A DNA stretch of 64,000 nt from Streptomyces sp. NBC_01498 (GCF_036327775.1 NZ_CP109598.1:2356001-2420000), one strand, 5' to 3'; positions 19,362-29,565 are shown, numbered from the stretch's first letter. The notes: a model not told the origin generated them from the letters alone. Made by a program: numbers and translations.

Positions 19362-20030
19362 TCAGTGGCCCAGGTGCTTGCGCAGCCGCTTGTTGAGGTC
19401 CGCGATGAACTTCCCGCGCTTCGGCCTGGCCTCGATGGAGGCGAAGACGGCGTACCCGTTGACCACCACGACCGGGGCGTCCGGCTCGGTGCTCTCCAGG
19501 GTGCTGACCTCGAAACTGCCGAAGACCCCGGTGCCGCCGCCGCGCAGCGAGATGTTCTCGGGGACCCGCACCTCCACGGATCCGAAGATGGCGGTCGCGT
19601 TGATCACGGTGGTGCGCTGGGCGAATATCGCCTCGGTCAGGTCGATCTCGATGCTGCCGAAGAGCGTGAAGGCGTTGGTCCGGCGGCCCACCCGCCAACG
19701 GCCCTTGCGGAGCGAACTGCTGAAGATCGCGACCATCGAGTCGACGGGCTCGCCCGTGTCCTCCGGGCCGTACGCGTGCGCCGCGCCCACCGGGCGTACG
19801 CCGTCGCCCGTCGCGGGCAAGTCCCTCACCAGCGGCTCCAGTTCACCCATGGTCTTGGCGCGGTAGACGGCGTCGATCCGCTCGGAGTGCTCCTCCGCGT
19901 CCAGCCGGCCGAGGGCCAGCGCCTCCTTCAGGATGTCGGCGATCCGGTCGCGGTCGGCGTCGGAGGCCCGGAAACCGGCGTCGGGCTCGGCCGGCACGAC
20001 CGGCTTCTGGGGGTGCTTTTCGAGGTCCAC
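19362..20030 (-). CDS. DUF1707 and LiaF-like C-terminal domain protein
   Basis: 222 residues. The N-terminal DUF1707 (SHOCT-like) domain, FRASDADRDRIADILKEALALGRLDAEEHSERIDAVYRAKT, spans about residues 20-60. The C-terminal part has repeated beta-strand segments such as NAFTLFGSIEID, ATAIFGSVEVRVP, and AVFASIEARP, as in LiaF-like cell-wall-stress proteins. No membrane segment is visible. A role in envelope-stress signalling is inferred from family only. It is divergent from the fumarase gene. Confidence 0.85.
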   Translation of the reverse strand: MDLEKHPQKPVVPAEPDAGFRASDADRDRIADILKEALALGRLDAEEHSERIDAVYRAKTMGELEPLVRDLPATGDGVRPVGAAHAYGPEDTGEPVDSMVAIFSSSLRKGRWRVGRRTNAFTLFGSIEIDLTEAIFAQRTTVINATAIFGSVEVRVPENISLRGGGTGVFGSFEVSTLESTEPDAPVVVVNGYAVFASIEARPKRGKFIADLNKRLRKHLGH

Positions 20031-20211
20031 CGGACCAGAGTAGCGAAACGCGATAGATCGCGACTAGGGGCGGCGCGAGGGAGGTTCGGGGAAGGCGTCA
20101 CACCCCGGCCTCCTACTGAGTCTCACCTCACCCCGACCGCCCCTCGCATCACGACTTAGGCTGAGAGGCGCGCTGCCCGATGGAGGCCAGCCGCCGCCTG
20201 TCGAGTGAGGA

Positions 20212-21894
20212 ATGGCCGAAATGCCAGAGTTTGCGTACTCCGATCTGCTCCCGCTGGGAGAGGACACCACGCCGTACCGCCTGGTGACCGCCGACGGCGT
20301 CTCCACCGTCGAGGCCGACGGCCGTACGTTCCTCAAGGTCGCCCCCGAGGCACTGCGCGCCCTGGCCGCCGAGGCCATGCACGACATCTCGCACTATCTG
20401 CGCCCGGCCCACCTCGCCCAGTTGCGCCGGATCGTGGACGACCCGGACGCGTCCTCCAACGACAAGTTCGTGGCGGTCGACCTCCTGAAGAACGCCAACA
20501 TCGCCGCCGCCGGCGTGCTCCCCATGTGCCAGGACACCGGCACCGCGATCGTGATGGGCAAGCGCGGCCAGAACGTCCTTACGGAGGGCGGCGACGAGGC
20601 GGCCCTGTCGCACGGCATCTACGACGCGTACACCAAGCTCAACCTGCGCTACTCGCAGATGGCCCCGCTCACCATGTGGGAGGAGAACAACACCGGCTCG
20701 AACCTGCCCGCGCAGATCGAGCTGTACGCGGCCGACGGCGGCGCCTACAAGTTCCTCTTCATGGCCAAGGGCGGCGGCTCGGCCAACAAGTCGTTCCTCT
20801 ACCAGGAGACGAAGGCCGTCCTGAACGAGACCTCCATGATGAAGTTCCTGGAGGAGAAGATCCGTTCGCTGGGTACGGCCGCCTGTCCGCCGTACCACCT
20901 GGCGATCGTCGTCGGCGGCACCTCCGCCGAGTTCGCGCTGAAGACCGCGAAGTACGCCTCCGCGCACTACCTGGACGAGCTGCCCACCGAGGGCTCCCCC
21001 GCCGGCCACGGTTTCCGGGACAAGGAGCTGGAGGAGAAGGTCTTCGAGCTGACGCAGAAGATCGGCATCGGCGCGCAGTTCGGCGGCAAGTACTTCTGCC
21101 ACGACGTGCGGGTCGTCCGGCTGCCCCGGCACGGCGCGTCCCTGCCGGTCGCGATCGCCGTGTCCTGCTCCGCCGACCGCCAGGCCCTCGCGAAGATCAC
21201 CGCCGAGGGTGTCTTCCTGGAACAGCTGGAGACCGACCCGGCGCGTTTCCTGCCCGACACCACCGACGAGCATCTGGACCAGGAGGACGGGAGCGACGTC
21301 GTACGGATCGACCTCGGCCGGCCGATGGACGAGATCCTGGCCGAGCTGACCAGGCACCCCGTCAAGACCCGGCTCTCGCTGACCGGCACGCTGGTCGTGG
21401 CCCGCGACATCGCGCACGCCAAGATCAAGGAGCGGCTGGACGCGGGCGAGGACATGCCGCGGTACCTGAAGGACCACCCGGTGTACTACGCCGGGCCCGC
21501 CAAGACGCCCGAGGGGTACGCGTCCGGGTCGTTCGGCCCGACGACGGCGGGACGGATGGACAGCTACGTGGAGCAGTTCCAGGCGGCGGGCGGCTCGAAG
21601 GTCATGCTCGCCAAGGGCAACCGCTCGAAGCAGGTGACCGACGCCTGCGCCTCGCACGGCGGCTTCTACCTCGGCTCGATCGGCGGCCCGGCGGCCCGGC
21701 TCGCGCAGGACTGCATCCGGAAGGTGGAGGTCCTGGAGTACGAGGAGCTGGGCATGGAGGCGGTCTGGCGGATCGAGGTGGAGGACTTCCCCGCGTTCAT
21801 CGTCGTGGACGACAAGGGCAACGACTTCTTCACCGAGCCCGCGCCCGCGCCGACGTTCACCAGCATCCCCGTGCGGGGGCCGGGCCTCGGGTAG
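20212..21894 (+). CDS. fumA: Class I fumarate hydratase (Fe-S)
   Basis: 560 residues, the full length for single-chain class I fumarase. Cluster-related cysteines are visible in [22 protein letters not shown] and [18 protein letters not shown]. The enzyme interconverts fumarate and malate in the TCA cycle with a [4Fe-4S] cluster. A second methionine three codons in (20221) could be the start. The oxygen-stable class II fumarase (fumC) lies 5.6 kb downstream, so the cell has both types. Confidence 0.95.
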   Translation: MAEMPEFAYSDLLPLGEDTTPYRLVTADGVSTVEADGRTFLKVAPEALRALAAEAMHDISHYLRPAHLAQLRRIVDDPDASSNDKFVAVDLLKNANIAAAGVLPMCQDTGTAIVMGKRGQNVLTEGGDEAALSHGIYDAYTKLNLRYSQMAPLTMWEENNTGSNLPAQIELYAADGGAYKFLFMAKGGGSANKSFLYQETKAVLNETSMMKFLEEKIRSLGTAACPPYHLAIVVGGTSAEFALKTAKYASAHYLDELPTEGSPAGHGFRDKELEEKVFELTQKIGIGAQFGGKYFCHDVRVVRLPRHGASLPVAIAVSCSADRQALAKITAEGVFLEQLETDPARFLPDTTDEHLDQEDGSDVVRIDLGRPMDEILAELTRHPVKTRLSLTGTLVVARDIAHAKIKERLDAGEDMPRYLKDHPVYYAGPAKTPEGYASGSFGPTTAGRMDSYVEQFQAAGGSKVMLAKGNRSKQVTDACASHGGFYLGSIGGPAARLAQDCIRKVEVLEYEELGMEAVWRIEVEDFPAFIVVDDKGNDFFTEPAPAPTFTSIPVRGPGLG

Positions 21895-22121
21895 CGGAAC
21901 GTCCCGCTCCGCCAGGGGCGTGGTGGGGTGTCCGTGAGGGCGGAAGCCGGCGATCGACGCCCGGACTGCTGACGGGACCCGGCGCCGCGTCGTCCGAGCG
22001 CCGGGACCGGGCGGTCCGGTCCGGTCGTTTCCTGTCGGGTCCGGGGGTCCGGGGGTCCGGGCGGGGTCCGGGCGGGTCCGGTCCGGTCCTTTCCTGTCGG
22101 GTCCGGTCCGGTCCGGTCCGG
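21895..22121. repeat. GTCCGG-rich direct repeats between fumarase gene and accessory operon
   Basis: This is noncoding and made of repeated GGTCC/GTCCGG words. A longer unit (GTCCGGTCC-[GT]-TTTCCTGTCGGGTCCG-like) occurs twice, at about 22016-22040 and 22076-22100. No perfect hairpin terminator was identified. It marks the left edge of the ubiC-like/ligase/SDR operon. Confidence 0.7.
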
Positions 22122-22937
22122 TCAGCGCGGGGCCAGGTCCGGGCCGTTCTCCGCCCGTTCCGGGGTGCCGAGGACGTCGTCGACGGTCAGGTACCGGCCG
22201 GAGAGGTGGTCGGCGGTCCCCGCGGCGAGGGCGGTGACCGCCCGGACGGCGCGCTCGACCGGAGTGCCCCGCCCCTCGCCGAGCTGCCGCAGCAGCCAGT
22301 CACGCCGGCGTGCGTGCCAGGGCGTGGCGGGAGCGTCGTCGGTGACAGCGGCGGTGGTCAGTCCGATCGGCACGATGCCGGGGTGCAGGCTGAAGGTGCT
22401 GACACCGTGGTCCCGCGCCTCGTGGGCGATGTTCTCCATGAGCGTGATGCCCGCCGCCTTGGAGACCGAGTACGCGGAGAGCGTGGGCCAGCGGCTCCGC
22501 CCGGCCGCGCTGCTGATGCTGACGACACGCCCGCCGCCCTGCCCGATCATGAAGGGCAGCACGGCGTGCGCCGCCGCCGCGCCGCTCATCACGTTGACGC
22601 GCACCGTCTCCCACCAGTCGTCGAGCGGCAGGTCCCAGAACGGGCCGATCGGGCCCTCCACCCCCGCGTTGTCGATGAGCACGTCGATCCGGCCGAACGC
22701 GTCGACCGTTCGCCGGGCGACCGCGCCCGCAGCCCGAGGATCGGTGATGTCCGCCGGAAGCGGCAGCGCCTCGGCGCCGGCGGCCCGGATCTCGTCGGCG
22801 AGGTCCGCCAGGGCCTGTGCGGTACGGGCGGTCAGGGCCAGACGCGCCCCGTCGGCGGCGAGGGCGGCGGCGACGGCGGTGCCGAGGCCGCCGGTGGCCC
22901 CGGTGAGGAGGACGACAGGACGATCGGGGGATGTCAC
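22122..22937 (-). CDS. SDR-family oxidoreductase
   Basis: 271 residues. It is a classical short-chain dehydrogenase: the nucleotide motif TGATGGLG is at residues 12-19, NAG is in LIDNAGVEG, the catalytic serine is in VSISSAAG, and the YxxxK is in SAYSVSK. It is third in a three-gene operon, six bases behind the CoA-ligase stop. By context it may reduce a ligase-derived or downstream intermediate. The substrate is unknown. Confidence 0.9.
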   Translation of the reverse strand: MTSPDRPVVLLTGATGGLGTAVAAALAADGARLALTARTAQALADLADEIRAAGAEALPLPADITDPRAAGAVARRTVDAFGRIDVLIDNAGVEGPIGPFWDLPLDDWWETVRVNVMSGAAAAHAVLPFMIGQGGGRVVSISSAAGRSRWPTLSAYSVSKAAGITLMENIAHEARDHGVSTFSLHPGIVPIGLTTAAVTDDAPATPWHARRRDWLLRQLGEGRGTPVERAVRAVTALAAGTADHLSGRYLTVDDVLGTPERAENGPDLAPR

Positions 22938-22943
22938 GGCGGT

Positions 22944-24944
22944 TCAGCCTTCCTCGACCGCGGTGGCGGCGGGCCCGCGCAGCGCGGCCCGGTCGAGCTT
23001 TCCGGTGGCGGAGACGGGCAGCCTCGGGACGAACTCCATGGTCCGGGGCACCTTGTGGCGGGCGAGCAGGCCGCGGCAGTGCTCGCGCAGCTCCGCGACG
23101 GGGACGGCCGGGCGGCCGCGGTGGGCGACCACGACGGCGTGCGGAGCCTCCCCGCGCTCGGGGTCGGCCCGGCCGACCACCGCCACGTCGGCGACGCCGG
23201 GGTGCTCGCGCAGCGCCGCCTCGATCTCGGCGGGGTGGACGGTGTAGCCGCGTGTGGTGATCACGTCCTTGAGGCGCCCGGTCAGCGTGACGCAGCCGTG
23301 CTCGTCCCGGACCGCCAGGTCGCCGGTACGCAGCCAGCCCCGCTCGTCGCAGACCGGCACGAGGGCGCCGGTGCCGGTGCGGTGGCCGGGGGTGACCTGC
23401 GGTCCGCGCACCCACAACTCGCCCGCCGTGCCCGGTTCCCCCGCCGTACCACCCGCACCACCACCCGCTCCCGGACCGCCCGCGCCACCCGGACCCGTAC
23501 CGCCCCCACCCGGACCGGCGCCGTCAGGACCCGCGCCGTCCCTTCCCACGCCGCCCGGAGCCGTACCGCCCCCACCCGGACCGGCGCCGTCAGGACCCGC
23601 GCCGTCCCTTCCCACGCCGCTCGGACCCGTACCGCCCGCTCCCGCGCCACCCGGACCCGTACCGCCCCCACCCGGACCGGCGCCGTCAGGACCCGCGCCG
23701 TCCCTTCCCACGCCGCTCGGACCCGTACCGCCCGCTCCCGCGCCACCCGGACCCGTACCGCCCCCACCCGGACCGGAACCGTCAGGACCCGCGCCGTCCC
23801 TTCCCACGCCACTCGGACCCGTACCGCCCACTCCCGCGCCACCCGGACCCGTACCGCCCGCTCCGGTGAACACCAGGCGCGTCTCCAGGCCCGGTACCGG
23901 GGTGCCCGCGCTGCCGCGGCAGGTTCCGGGCAGCGGGTCCAGGCCGGGACCGGCCAGTTCGGTCATGCCCCAGCTCTCCAGCAGGGGCACTCCGGTGCGC
24001 TCCTCCCAGGAGCGCCGCAGCTCCGCCCGTGCCTCCTGGCCCGCCGACAGGCAGCGGCGCAGGCTGCCCCCGGAGACGGCGGGGGCGTCGGCGGTGAGCA
24101 GCCGCGCGTAGAGGGCGGGTACGCCCTCCAGGACGGTGGCCCGATGACGGGTCAGCCTGGCCACCCAGCGCTGCGGGTCGAACGCCTCGGGGACGGCGAT
24201 CAGCGCGGCCCCGGCGAGCAGGGTGGCGGCGGCCACCAGGTGGCCGTAGGTGTGCGCCAACGGGATGGGCAGCGCCACCACGTCGTCGGGGGTGCGGTGC
24301 CGGAGGCGCCAGTGGCCGGTGGTGAGGTGCAGGGCGTGTTCGGTCTGCACCAGGGCCTTGGGGCGTCCGGTGGTCCCCGAGGTGTGCATCACCAGGCAGG
24401 GTGCCTCCGGCCCGCGTTCGGCGCGCGGCAGGGACGTGGCTTCGGTCGGGGTGCCGACGGCGGGCGGGACCGGACCGACCGTCCGTACCTGAGGCTGCGC
24501 CCCTGTCGGCGACAGCACGGCCACCAACTCCCGCATCTCCGGCTCTCGTTCCGGAGCGCACAGCACCACACGGGGGCGGGTGTGCTCCAGGACGCGGCCG
24601 ATCTCGGCGCCGGTCAGGGCGTAGTTCAACGGGACCGCCACCATGTCCGCCTTGAGCACCGCCAGATACGCGGCCAGCCAGGAAGCGCCGTTGGGCAGCA
24701 GCAGGGCGGCACACGGCCGCTCCTCCTGCGGCGGCCGGGCAACAGGCCGGGCAAGCGGCCGGTCAGCCGACCGGGCGGCCGACCGACGCAACCTCCGGGC
24801 CAGGTCCGAGGACCAGCGGTCCAGATCGGCGTACGACCGGGTGGTGTCGTCCTCGATGACGGCGGGGCGCCCGCCGCCCGCCGCCAGGGCCGACAGCAGA
24901 GCCGCACGGAACACATTCGGCCCTGGACCCGTCTCGGCGCTCAT
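22944..24944 (-). CDS. AMP-binding acyl/aryl-CoA ligase with internal Gly-rich repeat insertion
   Basis: 666 residues; the ATG at 24944 overlaps the upstream stop as ATGA. All adenylate-forming motifs are present: TSGTTGRPK (188-196), ESWGMTE (323-329), LRTGDL (538-543), GRLKDVITTRGYTVHPAEIE (557-575) and the C-terminal lysine of SATGKLDR (645-652). Residues 361-502, in the linker where PDG...PGEVGEL normally lies, are replaced by Gly-rich tandem repeats. Without them the protein would be ~525 residues, the normal size. An Arg/Pro-rich insert is also at ~54-76. It likely makes an acyl- or aryl-adenylate/CoA thioester; with a UbiC-like neighbour, a hydroxybenzoate is a reasonable guess. Confidence 0.85.
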   Translation of the reverse strand: MSAETGPGPNVFRAALLSALAAGGGRPAVIEDDTTRSYADLDRWSSDLARRLRRSAARSADRPLARPVARPPQEERPCAALLLPNGASWLAAYLAVLKADMVAVPLNYALTGAEIGRVLEHTRPRVVLCAPEREPEMRELVAVLSPTGAQPQVRTVGPVPPAVGTPTEATSLPRAERGPEAPCLVMHTSGTTGRPKALVQTEHALHLTTGHWRLRHRTPDDVVALPIPLAHTYGHLVAAATLLAGAALIAVPEAFDPQRWVARLTRHRATVLEGVPALYARLLTADAPAVSGGSLRRCLSAGQEARAELRRSWEERTGVPLLESWGMTELAGPGLDPLPGTCRGSAGTPVPGLETRLVFTGAGGTGPGGAGVGGTGPSGVGRDGAGPDGSGPGGGGTGPGGAGAGGTGPSGVGRDGAGPDGAGPGGGGTGPGGAGAGGTGPSGVGRDGAGPDGAGPGGGGTAPGGVGRDGAGPDGAGPGGGGTGPGGAGGPGAGGGAGGTAGEPGTAGELWVRGPQVTPGHRTGTGALVPVCDERGWLRTGDLAVRDEHGCVTLTGRLKDVITTRGYTVHPAEIEAALREHPGVADVAVVGRADPERGEAPHAVVVAHRGRPAVPVAELREHCRGLLARHKVPRTMEFVPRLPVSATGKLDRAALRGPAATAVEEG
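23439..23864 (-). repeat. In-frame 96-bp (32-residue) tandem repeats inside the CoA-ligase gene
   Basis: The unit encodes GGTGPGGAGAGGTGPSGVGR followed by DGAGPDGAGPGG. The GTACCGCCCCCACCC marker recurs at 23497, 23563, 23659 and 23755, giving spacings of 66, 96 and 96 bases. The array has about three full copies and one shortened copy with flanking degenerate sequence. All steps are multiples of three, so the ligase frame is kept. Confidence 0.93.
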
Positions 24945-25537
24945 GTCGGCTGTCCTTGCGGGAGTTGGGGAAGGCGGACGTCGGCCGGCACGACCCGCGG
25001 ACTGAACAGTTCCTCGACGTGCACCAGCGGTCCGGCTGCCGCGTGCAGGGTGTACGCCTTGCAGACGCACGGGCCGCCGCCGCGCCAGCGCCGCCGCCCG
25101 ACCCAGTGCACCCGCCGCTCCAGCACGACCCCGGCGTCGGCCAGGGCGAACCCCAGCGGCCGTCCCCTGTCGCCCACGACCCGGTCCACCCTCGGGTCCA
25201 CGCCCATCCGCGCCACCACGACGTTGTCGGACACCAGGGCGCCGCAGGCCAGCACCAGCCCGGTGTGCCGTACCAGGCACCGCTCGGGGCCGGAGAGCCG
25301 CAACTGCTTGCGCGCCCCCGGGTCCAGTTGCTCGGCGGCGACCTCCCGCAGCGACCACACCCGGGCCCGCAGGCGCCCGTCCGAGGCCGCCTGGAGCAGC
25401 GGTGTGGTGAGACCTTCGCCGGCCAGCAGTATCCGGGTGACCGGGGAGGCGAATTGAGCCACCCGCGCGTCGAGGTCACGGGGGTACGGCGCGTGCGGGT
25501 GGGGCCTCTTCGGCGCCCGCGCAGGAGACACGACCAC
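24941..25537 (-). CDS. UbiC-like (chorismate pyruvate-lyase fold) protein
   Basis: 198 residues, first gene of the operon. The pattern follows UbiC: RILLAGEGLTTPLLQAASDG corresponds to the E. coli WLLLEDSMTKRF region, CLVRHTGLVLACGALVSDNVV to the conserved Arg/substrate strand, RPLGFALADAGVVLERRV to the PLGRYLF strand, and the C-terminal VEELFSP to the catalytic-Glu TELFLP. Chorismate lyases convert chorismate to 4-hydroxybenzoate and pyruvate; relatives make 3-hydroxybenzoate or have lost activity. The match is my own alignment by eye, so activity is inferred. The stop overlaps the ligase start as ATGA. Confidence 0.65.
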   Translation of the reverse strand: MVVSPARAPKRPHPHAPYPRDLDARVAQFASPVTRILLAGEGLTTPLLQAASDGRLRARVWSLREVAAEQLDPGARKQLRLSGPERCLVRHTGLVLACGALVSDNVVVARMGVDPRVDRVVGDRGRPLGFALADAGVVLERRVHWVGRRRWRGGGPCVCKAYTLHAAAGPLVHVEELFSPRVVPADVRLPQLPQGQPT

Positions 25538-25585
25538 CTCGGCGATGAAGAGGAGAAGCGGAGCGGAAACGATCGACCACTTGAC

Positions 25586-25626
25586 GTGATCGACAGTTCA
25601 CTTTACGCGACGACCCACGCCGTCAA
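25586..25626 (-). promoter_or_regulatory. Candidate promoter/operator of the UbiC-like operon
   Basis: On the minus strand TTGACG (25626-25621) and TAAAGT (25605-25600) are separated by 15 bases, a shorter spacing than ideal. An inverted repeat GTGA-N8-TCAC (25586-25601) overlaps the -10 side and resembles a GntR-type half-site arrangement. This is the only AT-richer patch upstream of the operon. Confidence 0.35.
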
Positions 25627-25729
25627 TCGCGCCGCTGGACCATCCGGGTGAGGCCGACCACCCGACCACCCGAGCGACAGGGCGGCCGAGGACAGGGCGA
25701 CAGAACAGCAGGGCGGCGCTACAGCAGCA

Positions 25730-25777
25730 GCGCGGCGGAGCACGCGGACGCCGGATGCGTCGCGTGCTCCGCCGCGC
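25730..25777. terminator. 17-bp terminator downstream of the SGNH hydrolase gene
   Basis: GCGCGGCGGAGCACGCG (25730-25746) pairs perfectly with 25761-25777. The 14-base loop can fold further (GACGC with GCGTC). It lies 36 bases past the stop of the minus-strand hydrolase gene. Confidence 0.85.
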
Positions 25778-25812
25778 GGAACAGCTGATCGGCCGATCGA
25801 CCGATCAGCGGA

Positions 25813-27363
25813 TCAGACGAACCGCTGGCTCGCCGAGCCGTCGCAGTTCTGGAGCCGCAGCGGGTCCTGCGCCGACGCCAGCGTCAGGCAGAGCGTGCCC
25901 GCCAACGCGGGCCGGACGGTGCCCGCCTCGCGCGTGAACTTCTGGTTCGCGCCGCCACCGCAGTCCCAGAGCCGGACCTGGGTGCCCGCGCGGACCGCGC
26001 CCGACGGGATGTCGAGGCAGCGGTCGTGGCTCAGCTCGCTGTGCAGCGACCGGGCGCCCGCGCCGGCGCCGGTGTCGTACCACCAGCCCTGGTCACGGCC
26101 GTCGTCACAGCCGGCCCCGGTGACCTTGGAGCCGTTGCGGGTCTTCGAGCCGGTGACGTCGACACAGGTGCCGGTCCCCTCGTTCTTCAGTGGCTGAAAA
26201 ACGTCGTCCCAGTTGCCCGGCTGGAGGACGGGCCGCCCCGTGCTCGCCGGGTCGGCGCAACTCGCCTCGCTCAGACCGGAGTCGTACAGCTGCGTCAGGC
26301 AGGACGCGAAGGCGCCGTGCCCGGCGGCGTTCGGGTGGAAGGACTGCCGGACCGAGTTCTCGCTCGGCGGGAAGGGGTTGGTGACGTCGACGAACAGGCC
26401 CCGGGCCCAGTCGTCGTCCTGGCAGACCTCGTGGCCGTGGAAGAGCCGCGAGTTGTCCAGGTACACCGCGCCCGCGTTCCGCGCGGCCTTCCGCATGCCG
26501 CTCTGGAAGGCGGGGACGGCGCCGTCACGGGCCCAGGCGGCGTCCTCGTCGTGCACCGTGCAGCCGCCGGGGATCTTTCCCCAGTAGCCGGGATTGTCGC
26601 CCTGGTCGGGGCTGAGCGGGCCCGGGTAGCCCATCACGACGAGCTTGTAGTCGCCGTCGGCGTACCCCGCGTCGCGCATGACGCCCCGCAGGTCGCCGAC
26701 GGTCGACTCGACCTTGGGGACGAGCCCGTCGATCCGCGCCTGCCAGCCCGCCCGGTACTTGTCGACGCACGGCCCCTGGAGGGTGAACCAGCGCAGTACG
26801 CAGTCGGTCATCACCGGACCGAACCGGAGGTCGTCGTTGGCGCCGGCCACGAGCAGCACCATCTTGATCCGGGTGTTGCGCGCCTTGATGGCGAGGTTGT
26901 CGCTCTGCACGAGTTCGTCGGCGTACTGCGCGGTGCCGCCGACCCGGATGTTGACGGACGAGGCACCGGAACAGGAGACGTTGTACGTGACGTCGGCCGC
27001 GATCCCGGTGCGGTGGATCGCGGCGTCGGGCGATCGGTGACACCAGTTGTCGGGCCCGTCCGTGCCCGGCTCGTAGGTGCCGACACCCTCGCCCGATATC
27101 TGGCTGTCGCCGAGCGAGACGAGCCCGCTCCTGCGCTGGTCGACCGGGCGCTCGGCGGGGTCGCCGTACAGCTCGGTGGCCTCGGCCGCGCGGATCGCCT
27201 CCAGGGCGGGCGGCAGCGGGGTCGCCGCGCGGACGGCGGCGGGCGCGCCCGCGGGGGCTGACGCCTGGGCCGCGGGGGTAAGTGCGACAAGTCCGCCGAC
27301 GACGGTCGCGAACGCGGCGAGCGTGGCGGCGGTACTTCGGAACGTGGCTCTCGTACGGTGCAT
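25813..27363 (-). CDS. Secreted SGNH/GDSL hydrolase with C-terminal ricin-type lectin domain
   Basis: 516 residues from the ATG at 27363. A signal peptide spans about residues 1-37 (basic start, hydrophobic [17 protein letters not shown], cleavage near AQASA-PAG). The SGNH domain has block I GDSQ (85-88), block III GAND (173-176) and block V HPNAAGH. The last ~125 residues form a beta-trefoil ricin B-like lectin domain ([39 protein letters not shown]). It is likely an extracellular esterase or carbohydrate deacetylase that binds polysaccharide. Substrate is unknown. Confidence 0.88.
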   Translation of the reverse strand: MHRTRATFRSTAATLAAFATVVGGLVALTPAAQASAPAGAPAAVRAATPLPPALEAIRAAEATELYGDPAERPVDQRRSGLVSLGDSQISGEGVGTYEPGTDGPDNWCHRSPDAAIHRTGIAADVTYNVSCSGASSVNIRVGGTAQYADELVQSDNLAIKARNTRIKMVLLVAGANDDLRFGPVMTDCVLRWFTLQGPCVDKYRAGWQARIDGLVPKVESTVGDLRGVMRDAGYADGDYKLVVMGYPGPLSPDQGDNPGYWGKIPGGCTVHDEDAAWARDGAVPAFQSGMRKAARNAGAVYLDNSRLFHGHEVCQDDDWARGLFVDVTNPFPPSENSVRQSFHPNAAGHGAFASCLTQLYDSGLSEASCADPASTGRPVLQPGNWDDVFQPLKNEGTGTCVDVTGSKTRNGSKVTGAGCDDGRDQGWWYDTGAGAGARSLHSELSHDRCLDIPSGAVRAGTQVRLWDCGGGANQKFTREAGTVRPALAGTLCLTLASAQDPLRLQNCDGSASQRFV

Positions 27364-27468
27364 GGCCTCCCCGATCTCAGTGTTACCAGAGGTTTTTACT
27401 GGCGGGTAAGGGACTTGGGAACACTTCGAACAAGACAATTGCTCACCTTCATCGGAGGGACGACGACG

Positions 27469-28881
27469 ATGACGAACGAGACGGACTACCGCACCGAGCA
27501 CGACTCCATGGGCGAGATCCAGGTCCCGGCGCACGCCAAGTGGCGCGCCCAGACCCAGCGCGCGGTGGAGAACTTCCCCATCTCGGGCCGGCCCATCGAA
27601 CGGGCCCACATCGAGGCCCTGGCCCGTATCAAGGCCGCCGCCGCCACCGTCAACGCCGAACTCGGCGTGCTCGACCGGGACATCGCCGAGGCGGTGCGGA
27701 GCGCGGCGGACGAGGTCGCCGAGGGCCAATGGGACGACCACTTCCCCGTGGACGTCTTCCAGACGGGCTCGGGCACCTCGTCCCACATGAACGCCAACGA
27801 GGTCATCGCGACCCTCGCCACCGAGCGGCTGGGCCGCGAGGTGCATCCGAACGACCACGTCAACGCGTCACAGAGCTCGAACGACGTATTTCCCTCCAGC
27901 ATCCACATCGCCGCGACGGCCGCCGTCACCGCCGATCTGATCCCGGCGCTGGACCGGCTCGCCGGCGCGCTGGAGCGCAAGGCCGAGGAGTTCGCGGACG
28001 TCGTGAAGTCGGGCCGTACGCATCTGATGGACGCCACGCCCGTCACCCTGGGCCAGGAGTTCGGCGGCTACGCGGCGGCCGTGCGCTACGGCGTCGAGCG
28101 GCTGCGCGGCGCCCTGCCCCGGCTGGCCGAACTGCCGCTGGGCGGTACGGCGGTGGGCACCGGCATCAACACCCCGCCGGGCTTCGCCGCCGCCGTGATC
28201 GCCGAGGTGGCGCGTACGACGGGGCTGCCGCTGACCGAGGCCCGGAACCACTTCGAGGCGCAGGGCGCGCGCGACGGGCTGGTCGAGACCTCGGGCCAGC
28301 TCCGTACGGTCGCCGTCTCGCTCACGAAGATCTGCAACGACCTGCGCTGGATGGCGTCGGGCCCGCGCACCGGGCTCGCCGAGATCAATCTGCCCGATCT
28401 CCAGCCCGGATCGTCGATCATGCCGGGGAAGGTCAATCCGGTCGTCCCGGAGGCCGTCCTGATGGTCGCCGCCCAGGTGACGGGCAACGACACGACCGTC
28501 GCCACGGCGGGCGCGGCGGGCAACTTCGAGCTGAACGTGATGCTGCCGGTGATCGCCCGCAACGTCCTGGAGTCCGTCCGGCTGCTCGCCAACGTCTCCC
28601 GGCTGCTGGCGGACCGCACGGTCGACGGCATCACGGCGAACGTGGAGCGGGCCCGCGAGTACGCGGAGTCGTCCCCGTCCGTCGTCACCCCGCTCAACCG
28701 CTACCTCGGTTACGAGGAGGCCGCCCGGGTCGCCAAGCGGTCGCTGGCCGAGCGGCGCACGATCCGCGAGGTCGTGCTGGACGGCGGCTACGTGGAGCGC
28801 GGCGTTCTCACGGTGGCGCAACTGGACGAGGCGCTGGACGTCCTGCGGATGACCCGGCCCGATCCGCACGACAGGCCCTAG
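27469..28881 (+). CDS. fumC: Class II fumarate hydratase
   Basis: 470 residues from the ATG at 27469, preceded by GGAGGG. The superfamily signature [11 protein letters not shown] is near residues 317-327, and [16 protein letters not shown] and [15 protein letters not shown], which contribute to the active site, are present. It is the iron-free, oxygen-stable fumarase of the TCA cycle, complementing the Fe-S class I enzyme upstream. It is divergent from the SGNH hydrolase gene; the DUF402 gene follows by 9 bases. Confidence 0.96.
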   Translation: MTNETDYRTEHDSMGEIQVPAHAKWRAQTQRAVENFPISGRPIERAHIEALARIKAAAATVNAELGVLDRDIAEAVRSAADEVAEGQWDDHFPVDVFQTGSGTSSHMNANEVIATLATERLGREVHPNDHVNASQSSNDVFPSSIHIAATAAVTADLIPALDRLAGALERKAEEFADVVKSGRTHLMDATPVTLGQEFGGYAAAVRYGVERLRGALPRLAELPLGGTAVGTGINTPPGFAAAVIAEVARTTGLPLTEARNHFEAQGARDGLVETSGQLRTVAVSLTKICNDLRWMASGPRTGLAEINLPDLQPGSSIMPGKVNPVVPEAVLMVAAQVTGNDTTVATAGAAGNFELNVMLPVIARNVLESVRLLANVSRLLADRTVDGITANVERAREYAESSPSVVTPLNRYLGYEEAARVAKRSLAERRTIREVVLDGGYVERGVLTVAQLDEALDVLRMTRPDPHDRP

Positions 28882-28890
28882 GATCTGCGC

Positions 28891-29565
28891 ATGACAGGAG
28901 CGGACGGCATTCGACACTGGGCCCCGGGCGAGCGGATTCTCTGGCGCTACCGGGACAACGGCTCGGCCCATGTGCACATCTGCCGCCCCGTGACCGTCGT
29001 GCGGGACACCGAGGACCTGCTGGCGGTCTGGATGGCGCCGGGCACCGAGTGCGTCAAGCCGGTGCTCGCCGATGGCACTCCCGTGCACCACGAACCTCTC
29101 GCCACCCGCTACACGGCCCCGCGCACCACGGCGCGCGCCCACTGGACGGGCACGGGTGTGCTGAAGCTGGCCAGGCGCGACGAGCCCTGGTCGGTGTGGC
29201 TGTTCTGGGAACCGGGCTGGGAGTTCCGCAGCTGGTACGTGAATCTGGAGGAGCCCCGGCTGCGCTGGTCGGGCGGCATCGACTCCGAGGACCACTTCCT
29301 CGACATCTCCGTCTACCCGGACCGCAGCTGGCTCTGGCGGGACGAGGACGAGTTCGCCGAGGCCCAGCGGGCCGGGCTGCTGGACGCGGGCAAGGCGCTG
29401 CGGGTCCGGGAGGCCGGGGCGGCGGCGGTCGAGATGATCAAGGCGTGGGGTGCGCCGTTCTCCGAGGGCTGGGAGAACTGGCGGCCCGATCCGGGGTGGC
29501 CGGTGCCGGAGTTACCGGAGGGCTGGGACCGGGAGCCCGAACCGGCAAAGGTCCGGACCAGATGA
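28891..29565 (+). CDS. DUF402-domain protein
   Basis: 224 residues. It carries the DUF402 pattern of paired Trp/Asp motifs (WSVWLFWEPGWEFRSWYVNLEEP, followed by DHFLDISVYPDRSWLWRDEDEF). Members fold as a beta-barrel, and some are nucleoside tri/diphosphatases or RNase E/G-associated. The short 9-base gap behind fumC suggests cotranscription. The activity here is not known. Confidence 0.85.
   Translation: MTGADGIRHWAPGERILWRYRDNGSAHVHICRPVTVVRDTEDLLAVWMAPGTECVKPVLADGTPVHHEPLATRYTAPRTTARAHWTGTGVLKLARRDEPWSVWLFWEPGWEFRSWYVNLEEPRLRWSGGIDSEDHFLDISVYPDRSWLWRDEDEFAEAQRAGLLDAGKALRVREAGAAAVEMIKAWGAPFSEGWENWRPDPGWPVPELPEGWDREPEPAKVRTR

Noticed and set aside
20205..25457. A 1,750-codon open frame on the plus strand
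   Set aside because: It overlaps the fumarase gene in another frame and runs antisense to the ubiC-like/ligase/SDR genes. The product is Arg/Gly-rich with no family features. Long antisense frames are expected at this GC.
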